Source of the DNA: Muscardinus avellanarius
Taxonomy: Eukaryota > Chordata > Mammalia > Rodentia > Gliridae
Length of the DNA stretch: 64,000 bases
Assembly (NCBI GenBank): GCA_963383645.1
Contig: OY726572.1
Span: forward strand, 71,314,356-71,378,355
Reading direction: 5' to 3'
Below are positions 33,418-45,836 of this stretch, in pieces. A program made the position numbers and the translations under genes. How positions within the stretch are numbered: position 1 is the first letter of the stretch; each line of letters begins with the position of its first letter. The notes beneath the pieces were generated by a model. It saw only the letters and a program-made list of their open reading frames with translations, had not been told where the DNA came from and searched no databases.

Positions 33418-36105
33418 TTTTTCCTGTGTCCAAAACCAGACAATTGTTTTACAGTCTCATTGCATAAATAGGTATTTGCTCATGGAGGTTGATTATTTTT
33501 CAACACTGGCATAAGAATTAAATTTTACATATTTAAACTATGTGGAATAATTAAAAGAAGATAAATAGCATTGAGGTAGGTAAAAAGAAATGCTTATTAA
33601 TATTTTAAAATTTATTACCAAAATTAGTTTTCATTATTGCTAATTGCCTTCTTTCTAAGATACCATGTTTTAAAATAATAAGCAGGGATTTGAAACATTG
33701 GTGTACTGGCAGTATATATTATATTGATTGAAAGCCAACAGATAAATCTCTTCAGTTACAAGGTGTTGAATGGATCAGAGGCTGATGATTTAAATAAATA
33801 AAGAAGGAGAATTTTCTGAGCAGAGCATTAGTGTCAGAATCAATGAATTATCCCTGCTGGGCATTTATTAGAACCAAGAAATACTAGCTTTAGAGGTATC
33901 CATGACATTTCTGGGAAGGTGGATGAAAAATTTAACCCTTCACCCAAATTTACAGGCTTCCTTTTTCTGTTTGATTTGACTATTAAAGGTAGAGATTTCA
34001 AGTTGGGAATTGTCTGCCCTCAACAGATCCTCAGATGCTGAGAAATAACATCTTCAAGTGAATGTCTAGGATGTCGATAAGGTTCACATTGATTTAGTAG
34101 TGTTCACTTTACATCAGACTCCAGCTCTCAAAGCGAGAGTCTGCATGAAATGGAAATGGAGAACTCTACTCTGCAGAAAAATCTCATGAGGATTTAAATA
34201 AACCTGGGTCTCCATCCTTGTCATTCACAGGATTTCTTGAGAAATTTCACTACAACTTAATTACAAGGTTAAGTAGAATATTAAGAGTGAATATATACAC
34301 ATATGTCTAATTTTATCATAAACTATAATGGAAGACAAACTCTTAGTGGCATTCAATAACCATATCGAAGGGTGAAAAGGTAGTCGAACTAGAGTTTAAA
34401 GACCTGCGTTTAGATCCAATTGGGTGATAGTTATATAACTAGGTGCCTGGTGATTAGGATCTTGGAATTTTAGATGTCTCTTTTGAAAAATTCAGATTAC
34501 TCTATTTTCAGATCACCTATAATATGTGCATTCAAATTACTTTTCTCACATAGTTTTTTTTCAAAACTTTCTCTTAGTGACATGCTAGTAAATATTTAAC
34601 AACCATCTCTCAGGCAAAATCGTGCCTGAACAACAGTGACAATTTGCAGTGGATAGTATTTCCACCATGAACAATTCCAAGATATCAGTGTGGTGTCACT
34701 TAATATGGAATTGGGAAGACATGTGCAGAATCATTTTTCCTGAACTGGCATCAGCTGGTTTTGGCACCGTGCTGCTCCCACTGAACAACATAGGTGAAAA
34801 TAATCTGTCTTTGTGTCTCACACCAAACAAATATTCATCAAAACTTTAGGGAATAAATGCCTGCATAAAATAATTCTATGGTCGTTTAACCAAGCAAGAA
34901 AATTAAAGAATATGCTAAATACCTTGTTAATAATATGGTAACCTCATTTACAAAAAAAACAAAATTCTGGATTATATAGATTGTTTCATCTCAATCACAT
35001 ATTCTGAGGAGGAAATAAAAAAAGATGAGTTAGATAAGAATTTTTCTTAAACATGCCAATCATCAAACATTCTGATTTTAATATAATTTTACCAAAATAT
35101 AAAAGGATGTGAAAGTAATAATAATAAAAGTAATGCTATGATTTTGACATATGCTCATTAGCAGTCAATAACAGGAAAGACCAAAAATTAAACAAAACTC
35201 ATTGAGTGGCTAACAACCCAAACATAAGTAATGGGAAACTATTTATTCCAAGTCAGGTTGCATACAGTCTACTCATGTTCACGCACTTTTATACGCAAGT
35301 TTTCAATTCAAAGATACAATGCAGTACACATGAAGACATATTATTTCATCAGTAGATCTATGGTGTCCTTGACAAAAGGTAGCCATAGAGTGGCCTTAAT
35401 AAATATAGTGTGAGAATAAGATTTGACAGAGACATAGAGATTTTTCATCATGATCATTTCAATGCCCAACTTGCTAAGGGATAATTTTGCACACAGCAGA
35501 CAATATGAATGGTGCTCCTTTTTTATAGACCAAAATTAACCCAATAGCCTTTAGCTGCAACTATGACATAAAGGGTAAAAATATGCAAATCAAAACCTGA
35601 GTGTTTGTCCAAAAGTATATGAAGGAGAAAATAGAGTTCCTGAAAGTTTTACTGGAAGGCAGCATAATTTTTTGATGATTATTTTTATCTATCATGGTGT
35701 GATTGAAAATGTGCCAACAGAAACAGTATGTGATCAATCATTTTGTATCTTCAGATGAAGATTTCTCATATTTTAAGCTTGATTTTGTTTATGCATCAAA
35801 GCATTAATTTGAATTTAAATATTATGCATGATGATATATAGATATTAATGTTTGTCAGATCTATACACATTTTTAAGAAGTCCACAACTTTAACATAACC
35901 TGCATAATAAATCCTTGGGTCAAATGATCAGTTAGGAGCAAAAAGAAACTAAAAATACATGTTGATTTTGTTTAAAATGAGGAAGCTTTTTAATTTGTCA
36001 ACTTTCCTTAATACTCTTCTGAGTATTTTTCCTCCCCAATATCTAAAAAGTATTCAGTAATGAGATATTCTTTCCTATTTGTTTAATTTCATAAAATAAT
36101 TTATG
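33418..36105. other. Unique AT-rich sequence, about 2.7 kb
   Basis: I recognise no gene, RNA gene or interspersed repeat here. The frames at 34649-34849 and 35231-35413 have no known domain. Confidence 0.5.
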
Positions 36106-36290
36106 TATTTATTTTGTAGTATGGGGGATTGAACCCAGGGACAGTCTACCATTGATTCTGAAACAGGGTCTCACTAAATTGGGGAGGGCCTCACCAGGTA
36201 GCTGAAGCTGGCCATAAACCCGCTATCCTCCTGTCTTAGCCACCCAAGTACTGGTATTACAAGTTTGTAACACTATATCTGACTAAAATT
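36106..36290 (-). repeat. B1-dID SINE with short ID part, minus strand
   Basis: The copy includes 'gtatgggggattgaacccag', a deletion between the two halves, then 'gaaacagggtctcactaaat' and 'actggtattacaagtttgta'. Confidence 0.83.
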
Positions 36291-36594
36291 ATTTGTGATA
36301 AAAAGATATTTTTCTATGGCTCAATTGTTACACATCTTCTATTCAATAGCTTTTATTCTTTACCTTACATCCCTCAATTCTAACCCCATCTCCTTGACAA
36401 GTACAGAAAGAGTCAAATTAAGTACCTTAGTCTTGATGTCTGGGCTAATACAAAATTGCTTCATTTGTTCATGTCTTGTAAAGTTAAACATCAGGTAAAG
36501 ATCATAAAAATGATCATATTTTAGAAGTTATAATAAAACTATCCATATCCTAGTTTCCCAAAACAAAGAAATAAAAATTATTATTCAATTTCTG

Positions 36595-36790
36595 TGCTGG
36601 GCATGGTGGTGTATGCTTTTAATCCTGGTACTTGGGAGGCTGAGACAGGAGAACTGCACAGGTTCAAAGCTAGCCTCAGCTACTTAATGAGGCTCTCAGC
36701 AACTTAGTGAGACCCTGTTTCCAAATAAAATATAAAAGAAATAGGTCTATGAGTATAGCACGTAGGTAGAAAGCCCCTGGGTTCAATTAT
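36595..36790 (+). repeat. B1-dID composite SINE, plus strand
   Basis: The copy starts 'gctgggcatggtggtgtatg', contains 'cttgggaggctgagacagga' and 'aatgaggctctcagcaactt', and ends 'gcccctgggttcaatt'. Confidence 0.88.
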
Positions 36791-37430
36791 TCAATTTCTA
36801 TCTCAAATTATAACAATACTTTTAGAACAATCGTACTGATGATGTATCCCATAATCTCATTAAAAAGGACAACTTCCCAGCCGCTGCTTCTTATTTGCAG
36901 CCATGTTTTGGGAGATGTGATTTGAAACTGGGTATGCTTGCATATGTGAATTAATGAGCTGGGTTATAATGAGCTCCACTGAACACAATGAGATATTGCA
37001 TTTCCAATGGCCTATTTTTCCTGTGTATTTATCAAGTTGTTTAAAATATTAAATTTAAAAATTAAGCTTTTTGTAAGAGATCGTAGAATGATGTTCTCTG
37101 TTTGATCACAAGTATATGCAAGCAGGCATACTAGATAGAAGCTTATCTTTTAAAGGTGATAAATTTTTATAGTATATCTGAAAATATAATAGGGAAAACA
37201 AAACAGAAAATGTTTTATATTATTCACATTTTAAATAAAATATTTTGTCTTTATTAGATGTTTCCTCTAAATTTAAATCCTGTATCTACAGCTTCAGATT
37301 CATCTCAAAATAGTATAAATACAGCCTACATCTCAGGAGAGCTCAGGAAAAAAATTCTTGGAAAAAAGTAAAGGAACAAGATTAGATTTAGTATTCATTA
37401 GCTTCTGGTTCTGTGTGCCAAATCTATGCT
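36791..37430. other. Unique sequence, no gene seen
   Basis: Ordinary AT-rich sequence without a recognisable feature. Confidence 0.5.
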
Positions 37431-37612
37431 TTTGTGTGTGTATGCGGTACTGGGAATTGAACACCAGGGCATTTTACCTTCAAGCTATACCTACAGCCAT
37501 TTTTACTTTTTATTTTCAAACAAGGTCTTGCTAGGTTGCTAAGTCTTTCTATGATGCTGAAGCTGTCCTCAAACCTGTAATCCTTCTGTCTCAGCCTCCC
37601 ATACCCAGCACA
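37431..37612 (-). repeat. B1-dID composite SINE, minus strand
   Basis: The copy includes 'gtatgcggtactgggaattg', 'ttcaagctatacctacagcc', 'caaggtcttgctaggttgct' and a shortened end 'tcagcctcccatacccagca'. Confidence 0.83.
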
Positions 37613-39669
37613 AAGCTGTTTTTTATAGTTCCTCTGTGTCTGCAGAGTAAGGTAAGAGCTTCTGTTCACATTAACTGTTCTTATAGCACATATTTTGCAT
37701 ATTTTCTCTGAAACGTCATGCGTACCACAGAGAGTATGAAGATAATACATTTCTACTGTGCTTAGGGTAGAAGGAACAGCATTTCCTAATAAAAACTGGC
37801 AAGCAACCTAAGTGTTTTTTTTTTTTAACAAAGGATGAGATAGCTAAAGTTCTCCACTCCAACACTGTCTTTTATCTCTTTTATCCTCACTCCTTGTGGG
37901 AATGGAGTCTTTGAGCAAAATAATGCACTAAAATTTTGCTATATGACGCATATGAGCATGAGAATGTCATAACTGTTCATCCAGGGGAAAGAATGTGGAG
38001 TTAGGATGAACTTGCAGTTTCGAGGAATTGAGAGATTGAGCCAGAACTTGAGATTTAGGGTAAAAGTAGGAAATAGAATCAGACAGATAGTGGGATGAGA
38101 GTATAACTCCCACAGTTGGAGTGCCTAAGATATGCTGACCAAAGACAAAAACAAGGGAAATTTAAGTGCCTATGGTATGTTACCTCTGCTAAAACTAAAC
38201 ACACCAACAAAGGAATTATTTCTTGGACTCCCAAATTTGTTGCCAACAGTGTAAGAGCACATAGGGTTTCTATTGAAGACGGTGTCATCTAGCATATTCA
38301 GCAATTTCTACAATATCCATATTATGACTGTCTTAAGTAAGGATAAAACTGACAGGTAAGCTTAGGTTAAAAAGCTTTCCAAGGCATTTCAAAGTAAGAA
38401 AAAATATTTAAAAATTAAAGAAAAATATTGAAGATTAAATGTTCTTAAGTATGTAAAGTACAAAGAAAGATGCATTATGTTTTGTAATACACAAAATATT
38501 CACCTTTCTCTTGTCTTCATGGAAGAATTGGGTTACCTGACATATCTGTTTTGTATGTAAATGTTGTAAAAAGATCATTTGACTGGCAAAATGGAAATAC
38601 GGTATTTTTGCCTGTATTTATGAATTTGTTCAGACATAAATACGTCAGATCATTTCCACCTATGACTGTCATGCCATATTAGATACCCAAAAAGTCCAGT
38701 GAAGAATTTAGTTAATGCCCTATTGAAATTGACCTGATATAGATAATTGTTTAATCATAATTATATTTCATGTATCATCTTTAAATTTATAAAGGGCTAA
38801 ATATGAAAATTGATTTTTTCAAATTATACTCATACATGTGAGTATGCCTATGTAAATGTGAACATACGACAATAAGTAGAAAGACAAACACTTTTAGAGA
38901 TGAGGCAGTATTCTCACTTAATTTGTATTAAATTTTTTAGAATGCTTGTTAGAAAGGCACAGACTATAGTGGAATTATGTAAAATGCCTTATAAATAATA
39001 GAATTTGAAACACAAGTTCATAAATTTTTGGCATTGGGCTGAAATTTCATTTGGTTTCATTTTACACATATGATTAACTGGAAGTAATTTATTATAACTT
39101 TAAGCATAGTGTCTGCTACATAAAGAACACAAAATATATGTATAATAATATTTACTATTATAATAATGATGATAGTTATATTCATTTTATTATTATAGTC
39201 TGAGAACTGTTGATTTCTATGAAGTGCTCTTGACTCTTTAATCTTGTTAATTTTTTTCTGATTCCTTTATCCTAAATTAGAAGTATGAAAAACCTTGTTT
39301 TAGGGTCAAGGATGTTTACTATGATACAATACAGGTGGAGAGCTGTTCACTTTATGCCACTAGTACAGAATATGTTAAATCTCTTTGCATCATGCCAGTT
39401 CTTTTTCCTAAATGGAGTTGGGAATAATTGAATGACCTGAAACTGCCTGCTTTCAGAGATAACTCTTTCTTAAAGCATGTTGCATAGTTCTTAGACCAAC
39501 AGTATACTAAATCTTATAGAAAAACATGTACTTCCTTTTTTCTTGGTATCAGAACTATAAGCTATATTTCTAGATAAGGGAATAGAAGATTAAAGAATAT
39601 GCTAAGCCTATTAGGTACAGATCTTAGGCCATAATTTCAACACAGGAGAGATTTTTGCCTATTTGTATA

Positions 39670-39740
39670 TACATACATTCATACATACATACATACATAC
39701 ATAAATGCGTGTGTGTGTGTATGTGTGTTTGTGTGTGTGT
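39670..39740. repeat. (CATA)n and (TG)n microsatellite
   Basis: CATA units are followed directly by a TG/TATG run. Confidence 0.93.
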
Positions 39741-40002
39741 CATCTGTTAGTTTAGCCCAGTTTAGCAAGGTCCAAGGACTGAAACGTTTCTTCCTTGGTA
39801 TTTTCTATATTTACATCTTCCTGGGGAACTGTGCTACAGTAATTACATTAAGATAGAGTTCAGTGATTGTGGGTTCATGCTCTCTGATAACCTTTCCATC
39901 AAGCTCATGGAGTATAGACCCTCATGGATAATTATATTATTTTCCATATTTTAGTTTACTATAAAGGAAAACATTTGATAATCAAAATGGAGGCTAAAGA
40001 TC

Positions 40003-40048
40003 AAAAAGAGAGAGAGGGAAAGGGAGAGGGAGAGGGAGAGGGAGAGGG

Positions 40049-40090
<42 letters not shown>
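40003..40090. repeat. (GGGAGA)n and (GA)n purine microsatellite
   Basis: GGGAGA units lead into a GA run. The frame at 39924-40133 is a translation of this run and is not a protein. Confidence 0.95.
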
Positions 40091-40092
<2 letters not shown>

Positions 40093-41276
40093 CCATGAAT
40101 AGAAAACAAAAAAAAATGGTATGCCACAAATAAAAATCAGAAAATGTCTATCAGAAAAAAGATATTTATACTAAATGTTGTGTGCACATATTTTTATACT
40201 TTTAATCTCATTAGATGTATAATTACAATGCACCAATAAGAGTATCTTTTTAAAAATTCAGTTAATAACAAAGGCTTAATAAGGTACAAAATTTAGAAAA
40301 CAAAGATATAACAAAAGATTTTGTGATCATATGCTCTTCTAATGAATTGAAAAATAAAATGAGTATATTCATACTTGCTAATTTCAGTAAATTTGCTGAT
40401 ATAATAAAATGTGATATATGAATCAAGTAATTGTTAATGAACACTTATTATAGGTTTTAAACTATATAGAGAACTGAAATAGTAATATGTTCTAATAAAA
40501 TTCAAAATAGATTGATAATATAATCTATTAAAAATAAAATTTTGCTACTAGAGGTTGGCTATAGACACAAGACCTTAACAAAAAATCATTAAAAGCATTA
40601 TATGAAAATCAGTTGAATATATGGCATTTATAATAAAGCATAGCATATATGTTTAAAAATGAAAAAAACATATTTAATCTTTGAAGAGTTATTTCTAGGG
40701 TTTGTGACAGTGATCTTGAACAAGTTAGGGAAATCTAGAAAACTTTCTGTATGTCCCACTTTCTAGATAAATAGTCAAACTCCGTGAACTTTCTTTCTTA
40801 CTAAGAGAAGGAATAATAGCTTTTTGTATTTCTTAATAATAACTTATTATTGCATAAACTTGTTAGCTATACTTTTTAGGGTACTCTTTGCAGTGGTGAT
40901 AGGGAAACCTCAAGTTTTAGGTGGCCTACATGGTAGAATACATTTCTCATTCAAAAACATTTCAGTGCAGGCTTCCTCTTAGTCCTTCCTCTGCATGAAG
41001 ATGCACTGGCTCAGATTTCTTTCATCTTGCCTGCTCCTTAAAAGTTAGAAAAGGACATGCATCCTTCTGCTCACATTCCACAATGAAAAACAGGCCCATA
41101 GAGATAGTTTTGCCAGAATTAAAAGAAAACCAGAAGTGAAGCTCCTGGTTGGATAGCTTCCTCTCAGTGATACATCCTTATTATGAAAAATAACACCAAT
41201 TTGTGGTGCCTAGATAGTTACTAATCTTGGTATTAAAAAAATAGAACTAATATTTTATCATTATTATAAATGAGAA

Positions 41277-41279
<3 letters not shown>

Positions 41280-41352
<73 letters not shown>
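41280..41352. repeat. (CT)n microsatellite
   Basis: A pure CT run of about 35 units replaces the tail of the following antisense SINE. Confidence 0.97.
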
Positions 41353-41358
<6 letters not shown>

Positions 41359-41476
41359 TGCTGTACTGGAGAAGAAATCCAGAGGCATTCTACCTTCAGA
41401 CTACACTCCTAGCCCTATTTTTTATTCTATATTTTGAAACAGGGTATCAGTAAGTTGTGGAAGGCTTCTCTTTTGA
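41353..41476 (-). repeat. B1-dID SINE, truncated, minus strand
   Basis: The ID-like part (ctgtactggagaagaaatcc, actacactcctagccc) and the start of the B1-like part (gaaacagggtatcagtaagt) are present. The rest is missing after 'tgtggaaggct'. Confidence 0.8.
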
Positions 41477-41602
41477 GTGTGCTCCATACATTTTTTTTTC
41501 TGATCTCAAGTTAGTATAATAAAAAATCATTGTATCTAAAATGACTATAGGTATTTCACACAATCCACAATCTTGGTCTGATTTCATTTTTGCTCTTTTT
41601 TT

Positions 41603-41622
41603 TTCTTTCTTTCTTTCTTCCC

Positions 41623-41695
<73 letters not shown>

Positions 41696-41706
41696 TTTCT
41701 TTCTTT
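41603..41706. repeat. (TTTC)n microsatellite
   Basis: This long TTTC run with a few CCTC and CTTC interruptions is the tail of the next antisense SINE. Confidence 0.95.
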
Positions 41707-41893
41707 TTGTAATGGAAACAATTAATGAGCATTCTGTCTCTGAGCTACACCACCCCCAGCTCCTTGAAAACAGAGCCTTGCTAGGTTGCTGAGAATCTCA
41801 TTAAGTTGATGAAGCTGTCTTTAAACTTGCTATCATTCTGTCTTAGCCTCCCAAATATTGGAATTTCAGGCTTATGCCATCACAGCCAGCTAG
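41707..41893 (-). repeat. B1-dID SINE, minus strand, diverged
   Basis: The copy includes 'ctctgagctacaccaccccc', 'gccttgctaggttgctgaga', 'ctgtcttagcctcccaaata' and 'gccatcacagccagct'. Confidence 0.82.
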
Positions 41894-42425
41894 TTGGTCT
41901 GCTTTATTTTAATTGGGTGCATTATAATTTTACATCATATTGAGGTACTGAGGGTCAGAAAAATACATGCATGAAACTCTTGGTGCCCTTCCCACTGGAT
42001 TTCACCCCATCCTCATCCTGCAAGTGTTTGAGACTGGATTTGGCAATTTCAAATACATTCATAGCATTATATCTGCTATTGCATTATTTATGACTTTGTC
42101 CTCCCCACTCCCTTCCCTAATCCCTTTTAGTCCTTCCCCTGGAGTCTCCGCTCATCTGTCTGTTGTTGCCCTGATTTCTGAATATATCTCTAGCTTCCAA
42201 ATATAAGAGAGAGCATTTACGGGTTTTTTGGGGACTGGCTCTATTCAGTATAATATTCTCAAATTCCATCCATTTTCAGCAAATGGTGTGATTGTGTTCT
42301 TTATGCTTGAGTAATACTGCATTGTGTGTATACACCAAAGTTCTGTGGTCCATTCATCTGTTGGTAGATATCTAGGCTGGTTTTGATTTTTAAGTTATAT
42401 CCTTTTGGGAGATCAATATTAGCTG
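41894..42425 (-). mobile_element. L1 3' UTR and ORF2 end, minus strand
   Basis: The plus strand reads the antisense of L1 3' UTR (ttaattgggtgcattataat) into the antisense of the ORF2 C-terminus, with 'tgcttgagtaatactgcatt' and 'tccattcatctgttggtaga' as landmarks. It is truncated at about 42425. Confidence 0.8.
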
Positions 42426-43910
42426 GATTCTAACTGGCTGTAGATAATCTATAATTATTTTCACTTCTCAGAAAATTTAGAAAAATAAATTCCCAGAGGA
42501 AAATTTCCTGAGTATTTTTAGTTGATGCCACTTAACACTTAACATTGTGTTCCAATGAATGTTAATGATAATTTATTCAAACTCTCAAGCCCAAAAAGAA
42601 GCTGATTGTTAAATGTCCTTGTCTTTGTTGTTGTTGTTTTTGTTGCTGTTTGGCATGTACAGTTCCCAGATTCTAATTGCTGTCTGGACCCCAGAAAGAA
42701 GAGTACCAGAATTTAGTAGGTAAATTCTCTCCACACACTCATTGTGCTGAATGGACCTGACCTCCCTTCCTATGCCCAGAATTAAACCCCAAACCTTAAG
42801 TTCTGGAAGAAGTCACTTTCCCATAGTCATTTCCCTTTCTCTATCCTCCTACAGGAGTAGCAAATCAAGCTCATACAGAACTTCAATTCCTATCGACTTT
42901 GTACTACTTTTGTTTCCTTTGAGGTTAATTTTCATAGTGAAAGTAGCTAAAATAATTGTTTTAGTTCTATGATTTTTATGGCTGAAAATTGGTCTGTCAA
43001 AGGGGTGGAAGAAAGGAATGCAAAAGAAGGTAAAACAAAATAAAGGAGAAGGTAAAACAAACATTATGGAAAACATTATTTCAGAGGTAAGACCTAAGAA
43101 TGATAAGCGAAAAGCAAAAAAGAAAAACCCACACTATCAGCAAGAGCTTTCACTAGCAAGAGCTACACACAAAACATCTTTTATACATTGAGTCATATTG
43201 AGTTAAATCTCAAGCCAAAAGAGCTGTTTATATTAAACATATTTTAAATGCTTTCAAAATTATATTATAGAGTATTAAGATTTAGAGATAATTGGTGTTT
43301 TGCCCCCTGCGGTGAACAGATAAAAGAAAATAAAACCTCTGAGCTAACTTTTCTTTGCAATAAAAACATTCTCAAATAGGGAGCCTCAGTCATATAAAGA
43401 AGAAAATGTACAAATTTTTATTACAGAAATGATATGTCCAAAAGGCTCAAGACCAATTTTATGAACACTAGATCTATCTGTTGGGGTAAAAACAGTGGTG
43501 TATGCCTTGTGTAAGTAATCAACTTCTAGAATCTAGAGTTTTTGTTTTAGCTTTTTTTCACCTGTATAGACTAGATATAGTTTTGAATTTTTTAGTGTAT
43601 GATAAATTTTATGTGAAATTCTAATAAGAATTCCAGGAATAGTAAATATTAAATATATATTAGTGTGTATCTTATCATTTCTAATTCCAAGATGAATGTA
43701 TTTTTGAAATAATACCTTTTTAAAGGTATGGGTAGTTTACTATGATTTGCATGTCACAATAAATGATTCTGAATTATGTATTACTAAGTCATACACTTCA
43801 TTTCCTAGTTCTTTTTCTTTCATAAAAATGAAGGTGTTCAATAATAAGTAAAAATTCACAAGTACCACACACTGTGTGAAGGCATAAAATGAAAATATGG
43901 AGATTAACTC
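42426..43910. other. Unique AT-rich sequence, about 1.5 kb
   Basis: I recognise no gene or repeat. The frames at 42751-42972 and 42849-43076 overlap on opposite strands and have no known domain. Confidence 0.5.
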
Positions 43911-44420
43911 TACATCTGTTGGGGCCCACTCGGCAGGACCGAGGTGGCACCCAGGCTTGTTGCCAGCGTGGACTCAAGATGGCGCCTGGGCTTGCAGCCA
44001 AGTCACGAGGCTCACGAGGCTGCCTTACGGATAATTAGTGATGCAACGCCTCGTGCTACCACCTGCCCGCCCAGGAGAAGGTTAAAAAGCGTGCATGCCC
44101 TAGCGGGGAGGAAGGAGAAGGAGCTAAGAGGGTTGGTGGACAGGAAGAGCAGTTCCTTGGCGGACTGCTCCGGGCTCCGAGCTGGGACGGACATGTTCAC
44201 AAAGCCACCATTGTGACCGGTGTGTGCTGCAGCAGAGACGTAGAGTGCCAGAAGGAGGGTTGGTGGAGTGATGAGGGAGAGGATAGAAGACTGATGTTGT
44301 TTTTACCTGAGAGGGCGTTGAGAGAGCATTAAAGAGGAATGGTAACTGTACAAGAACCTGGGGTAATAAAACTGCTTGAGGAAGATCGTGTAAGAGTCGT
44401 CACTGCGCACGACATACATC
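43911..44420 (+). mobile_element. Solo LTR, class II ERV-like, with exact 6-bp target duplication
   Basis: The LTR proper is 43917-44414 (498 bp). It begins TGTTGGGG and ends CGACA, with TACATC at both 43911-43916 and 44415-44420. It is conspicuously GC- and CpG-rich in an AT-rich region. It carries CAAGATGGCGCC (43976-43987, YY1-like), a TATA-like TTAAAAAG near 44082, and AATAAA at 44365-44370. The TGTTGGG start and 6-bp duplication fit class II (IAP-like) elements. No internal genes remain. The frames at 43944-44216 (plus) and 44012-44200 (minus) are incidental. Confidence 0.9.
44365..44370 (+). terminator. Polyadenylation signal AATAAA of the solo LTR
   Basis: The canonical hexamer lies 44 bp before the LTR end and fixes the LTR's orientation. 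Confidence 0.65.
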
Positions 44421-44545
44421 CCAATTTTTAACCCTATTTTTACACTAGATTTTCTTAAAATATATTATAAAACACCAATTGCTGAAACCTTAAATCCCCA
44501 AATCCTCAAATTTTTATTCCATCTTTCAGTGATGGGGCTAGGATA

Positions 44546-44750
44546 TTAATATATTTACTTATTTCTGCACTGGATATTGAACCCAGGGAAATTCAATCTC
44601 CGACTATTCCCCAGCCCTCTTTTAAAACTTTAAAGAATTTTTTGGAACAGTATCTTCCTAAATTACTGAGGGTCTTCCTAAGTTGAATCTGCAACCCTCC
44701 CATCTCAGTCCCACAAGTATTGGGTTTACAAGTCACCATGCCTGGTCTAG
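44546..44750 (-). repeat. B1-dID composite SINE, minus strand, diverged
   Basis: The copy includes 'ctgcactggatattgaaccc', 'actattccccagccctcttt', 'gaacagtatcttcctaaatt' and 'tttacaagtcaccatgcctg'. Confidence 0.8.
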
Positions 44751-45100
44751 AACATCAAAATCTTTCAAAGTTTCCTTGATGTTAATATTTGGACAGATTT
44801 TGAGTGTAATTTAATCCAAATATTCACTGGATTGAGCAATCATAGAAAACGCAATCATGCCACAGAGAAATATTTATATTTATGGCCTATATTTTCTTGT
44901 TATAATGTATTTCACGATCAATGATAATTTGATTCTACTCTGCCAGTTTTGTGAGAGTGATATCTCTGTATCCTGCTGCTGTCTGCATCACTTCCATTGA
45001 GTACTCTGCATGAATCTAATGCTTAGAACACGACCAAATAAGTTTAGTATATTCGTCCAAAATCTCTTCTTTTTCTATTGTGCATTTCAATGAATGGTGC
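44751..45100. other. Unique sequence, no gene seen
   Basis: Ordinary AT-rich sequence with no recognisable feature. Confidence 0.5.
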
Positions 45101-45836
45101 TGTAATCCAGCCATCTTTTTAAACCAGAAACATGGGCATCAACCTTAATATGTTGCTTGTGTTCTTCCTCCACAAACAATTCTATACACCCAAATGCCCA
45201 TACATTTCCTCCCATCCACCTGTTCTGCAATTGTCCATCTCTGTATCTATGCATGTCTTCCAAACTCAGCTCCTACACCCTGGTACCATCATTCTATTTC
45301 ACCTAGCTTACTTCTGTAACTTTCTCAATGCTGTCTCCCATTTCAGTCTCTCTCAGTATCAATACAATTTCTACGATGGATCCAGCAAAAGAGTATACAA
45401 GCAAAATGGAAATATGGCCTCTGATCTCATTCCCAATCAACTCTAATTTACCTCTCAAGTTTCCTTTCTTCCTCACCCTGTCCTGTGTGTTTTCATTAGG
45501 TCTCATGCATGCTCTTTGCTGGTACCACTGTTTGAATCCTACCTCCCTGAATCCCTTCTATGTCAGACTTGTGTTCTCAGACCATCCCCTTCACAGAGCC
45601 TTCTCCAACAATTAACCTGGAGGAAATGTCTTCACAGGGGCTCTTAACACTATGGGCTTCTCTCATTGTAGCACTTATAACAACCCATTTAATTCTCTAT
45701 CTACTTGCATATTTACTCAGAAACATAAAAAGCTCTCCAGTGACATATACTGGCTCTGTTCCCAGCTGTGTTTCCAGTGATTTTCTCAGTGCCTGTGAAG
45801 TACTAAACACCCAACAAATACTTGTGAGTGAATGAG
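45101..45836 (+). mobile_element. LINE-2 (L2) 3' end, plus strand
   Basis: The order of segments follows the L2 3' region: 'gcatcaaccttaatatgttg', a pyrimidine-rich middle, 'ccttcacagagccttctcca', 'ttgtagcacttataacaacc', 'cagtgcctgtgaagtactaa' and a TGAATGA-type 3' end near 45829. This is an ancient, dead element. The open frames at 45132-45835 arise from it and are not genes. Confidence 0.8.

Larger units (their letters stand above)
37621..41279. other. Unique AT-rich sequence, about 3.7 kb
   Basis: Apart from microsatellites at 39670-39740 and 40003-40090, I recognise no interspersed repeat, RNA gene or coding region. The minus-strand frame at 38079-38288 has no known domain. Confidence 0.5.

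Noticed and set aside
33093..33443. 116-codon minus-strand frame rich in SFFL
   Set aside because: It is a translation of the (GAAA)n tail plus a SINE.
37424..37750. 108-codon minus-strand frame
   Set aside because: Most of it is the sense translation of a composite SINE; no domain is seen.
41541..41792. 83-codon frame rich in FFLSFFLS as a membrane peptide
   Set aside because: It is a translation of a (TTTC)n microsatellite leading into a SINE.
43944..44216. 90-codon plus-strand frame (starts MAPRLVASVDSRW) as a possible small protein
   Set aside because: It lies entirely inside the CpG-rich solo LTR, overlaps an opposite-strand frame, and has no retroviral or host domain. GC-rich DNA makes open frames by chance.
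45132..45835. Three overlapping plus-strand frames of 91-104 codons as a multi-exon gene
   Set aside because: The nucleotide sequence follows the L2 3' region, including its TGAATGA-type end. The frames overlap each other and lack splice sites.
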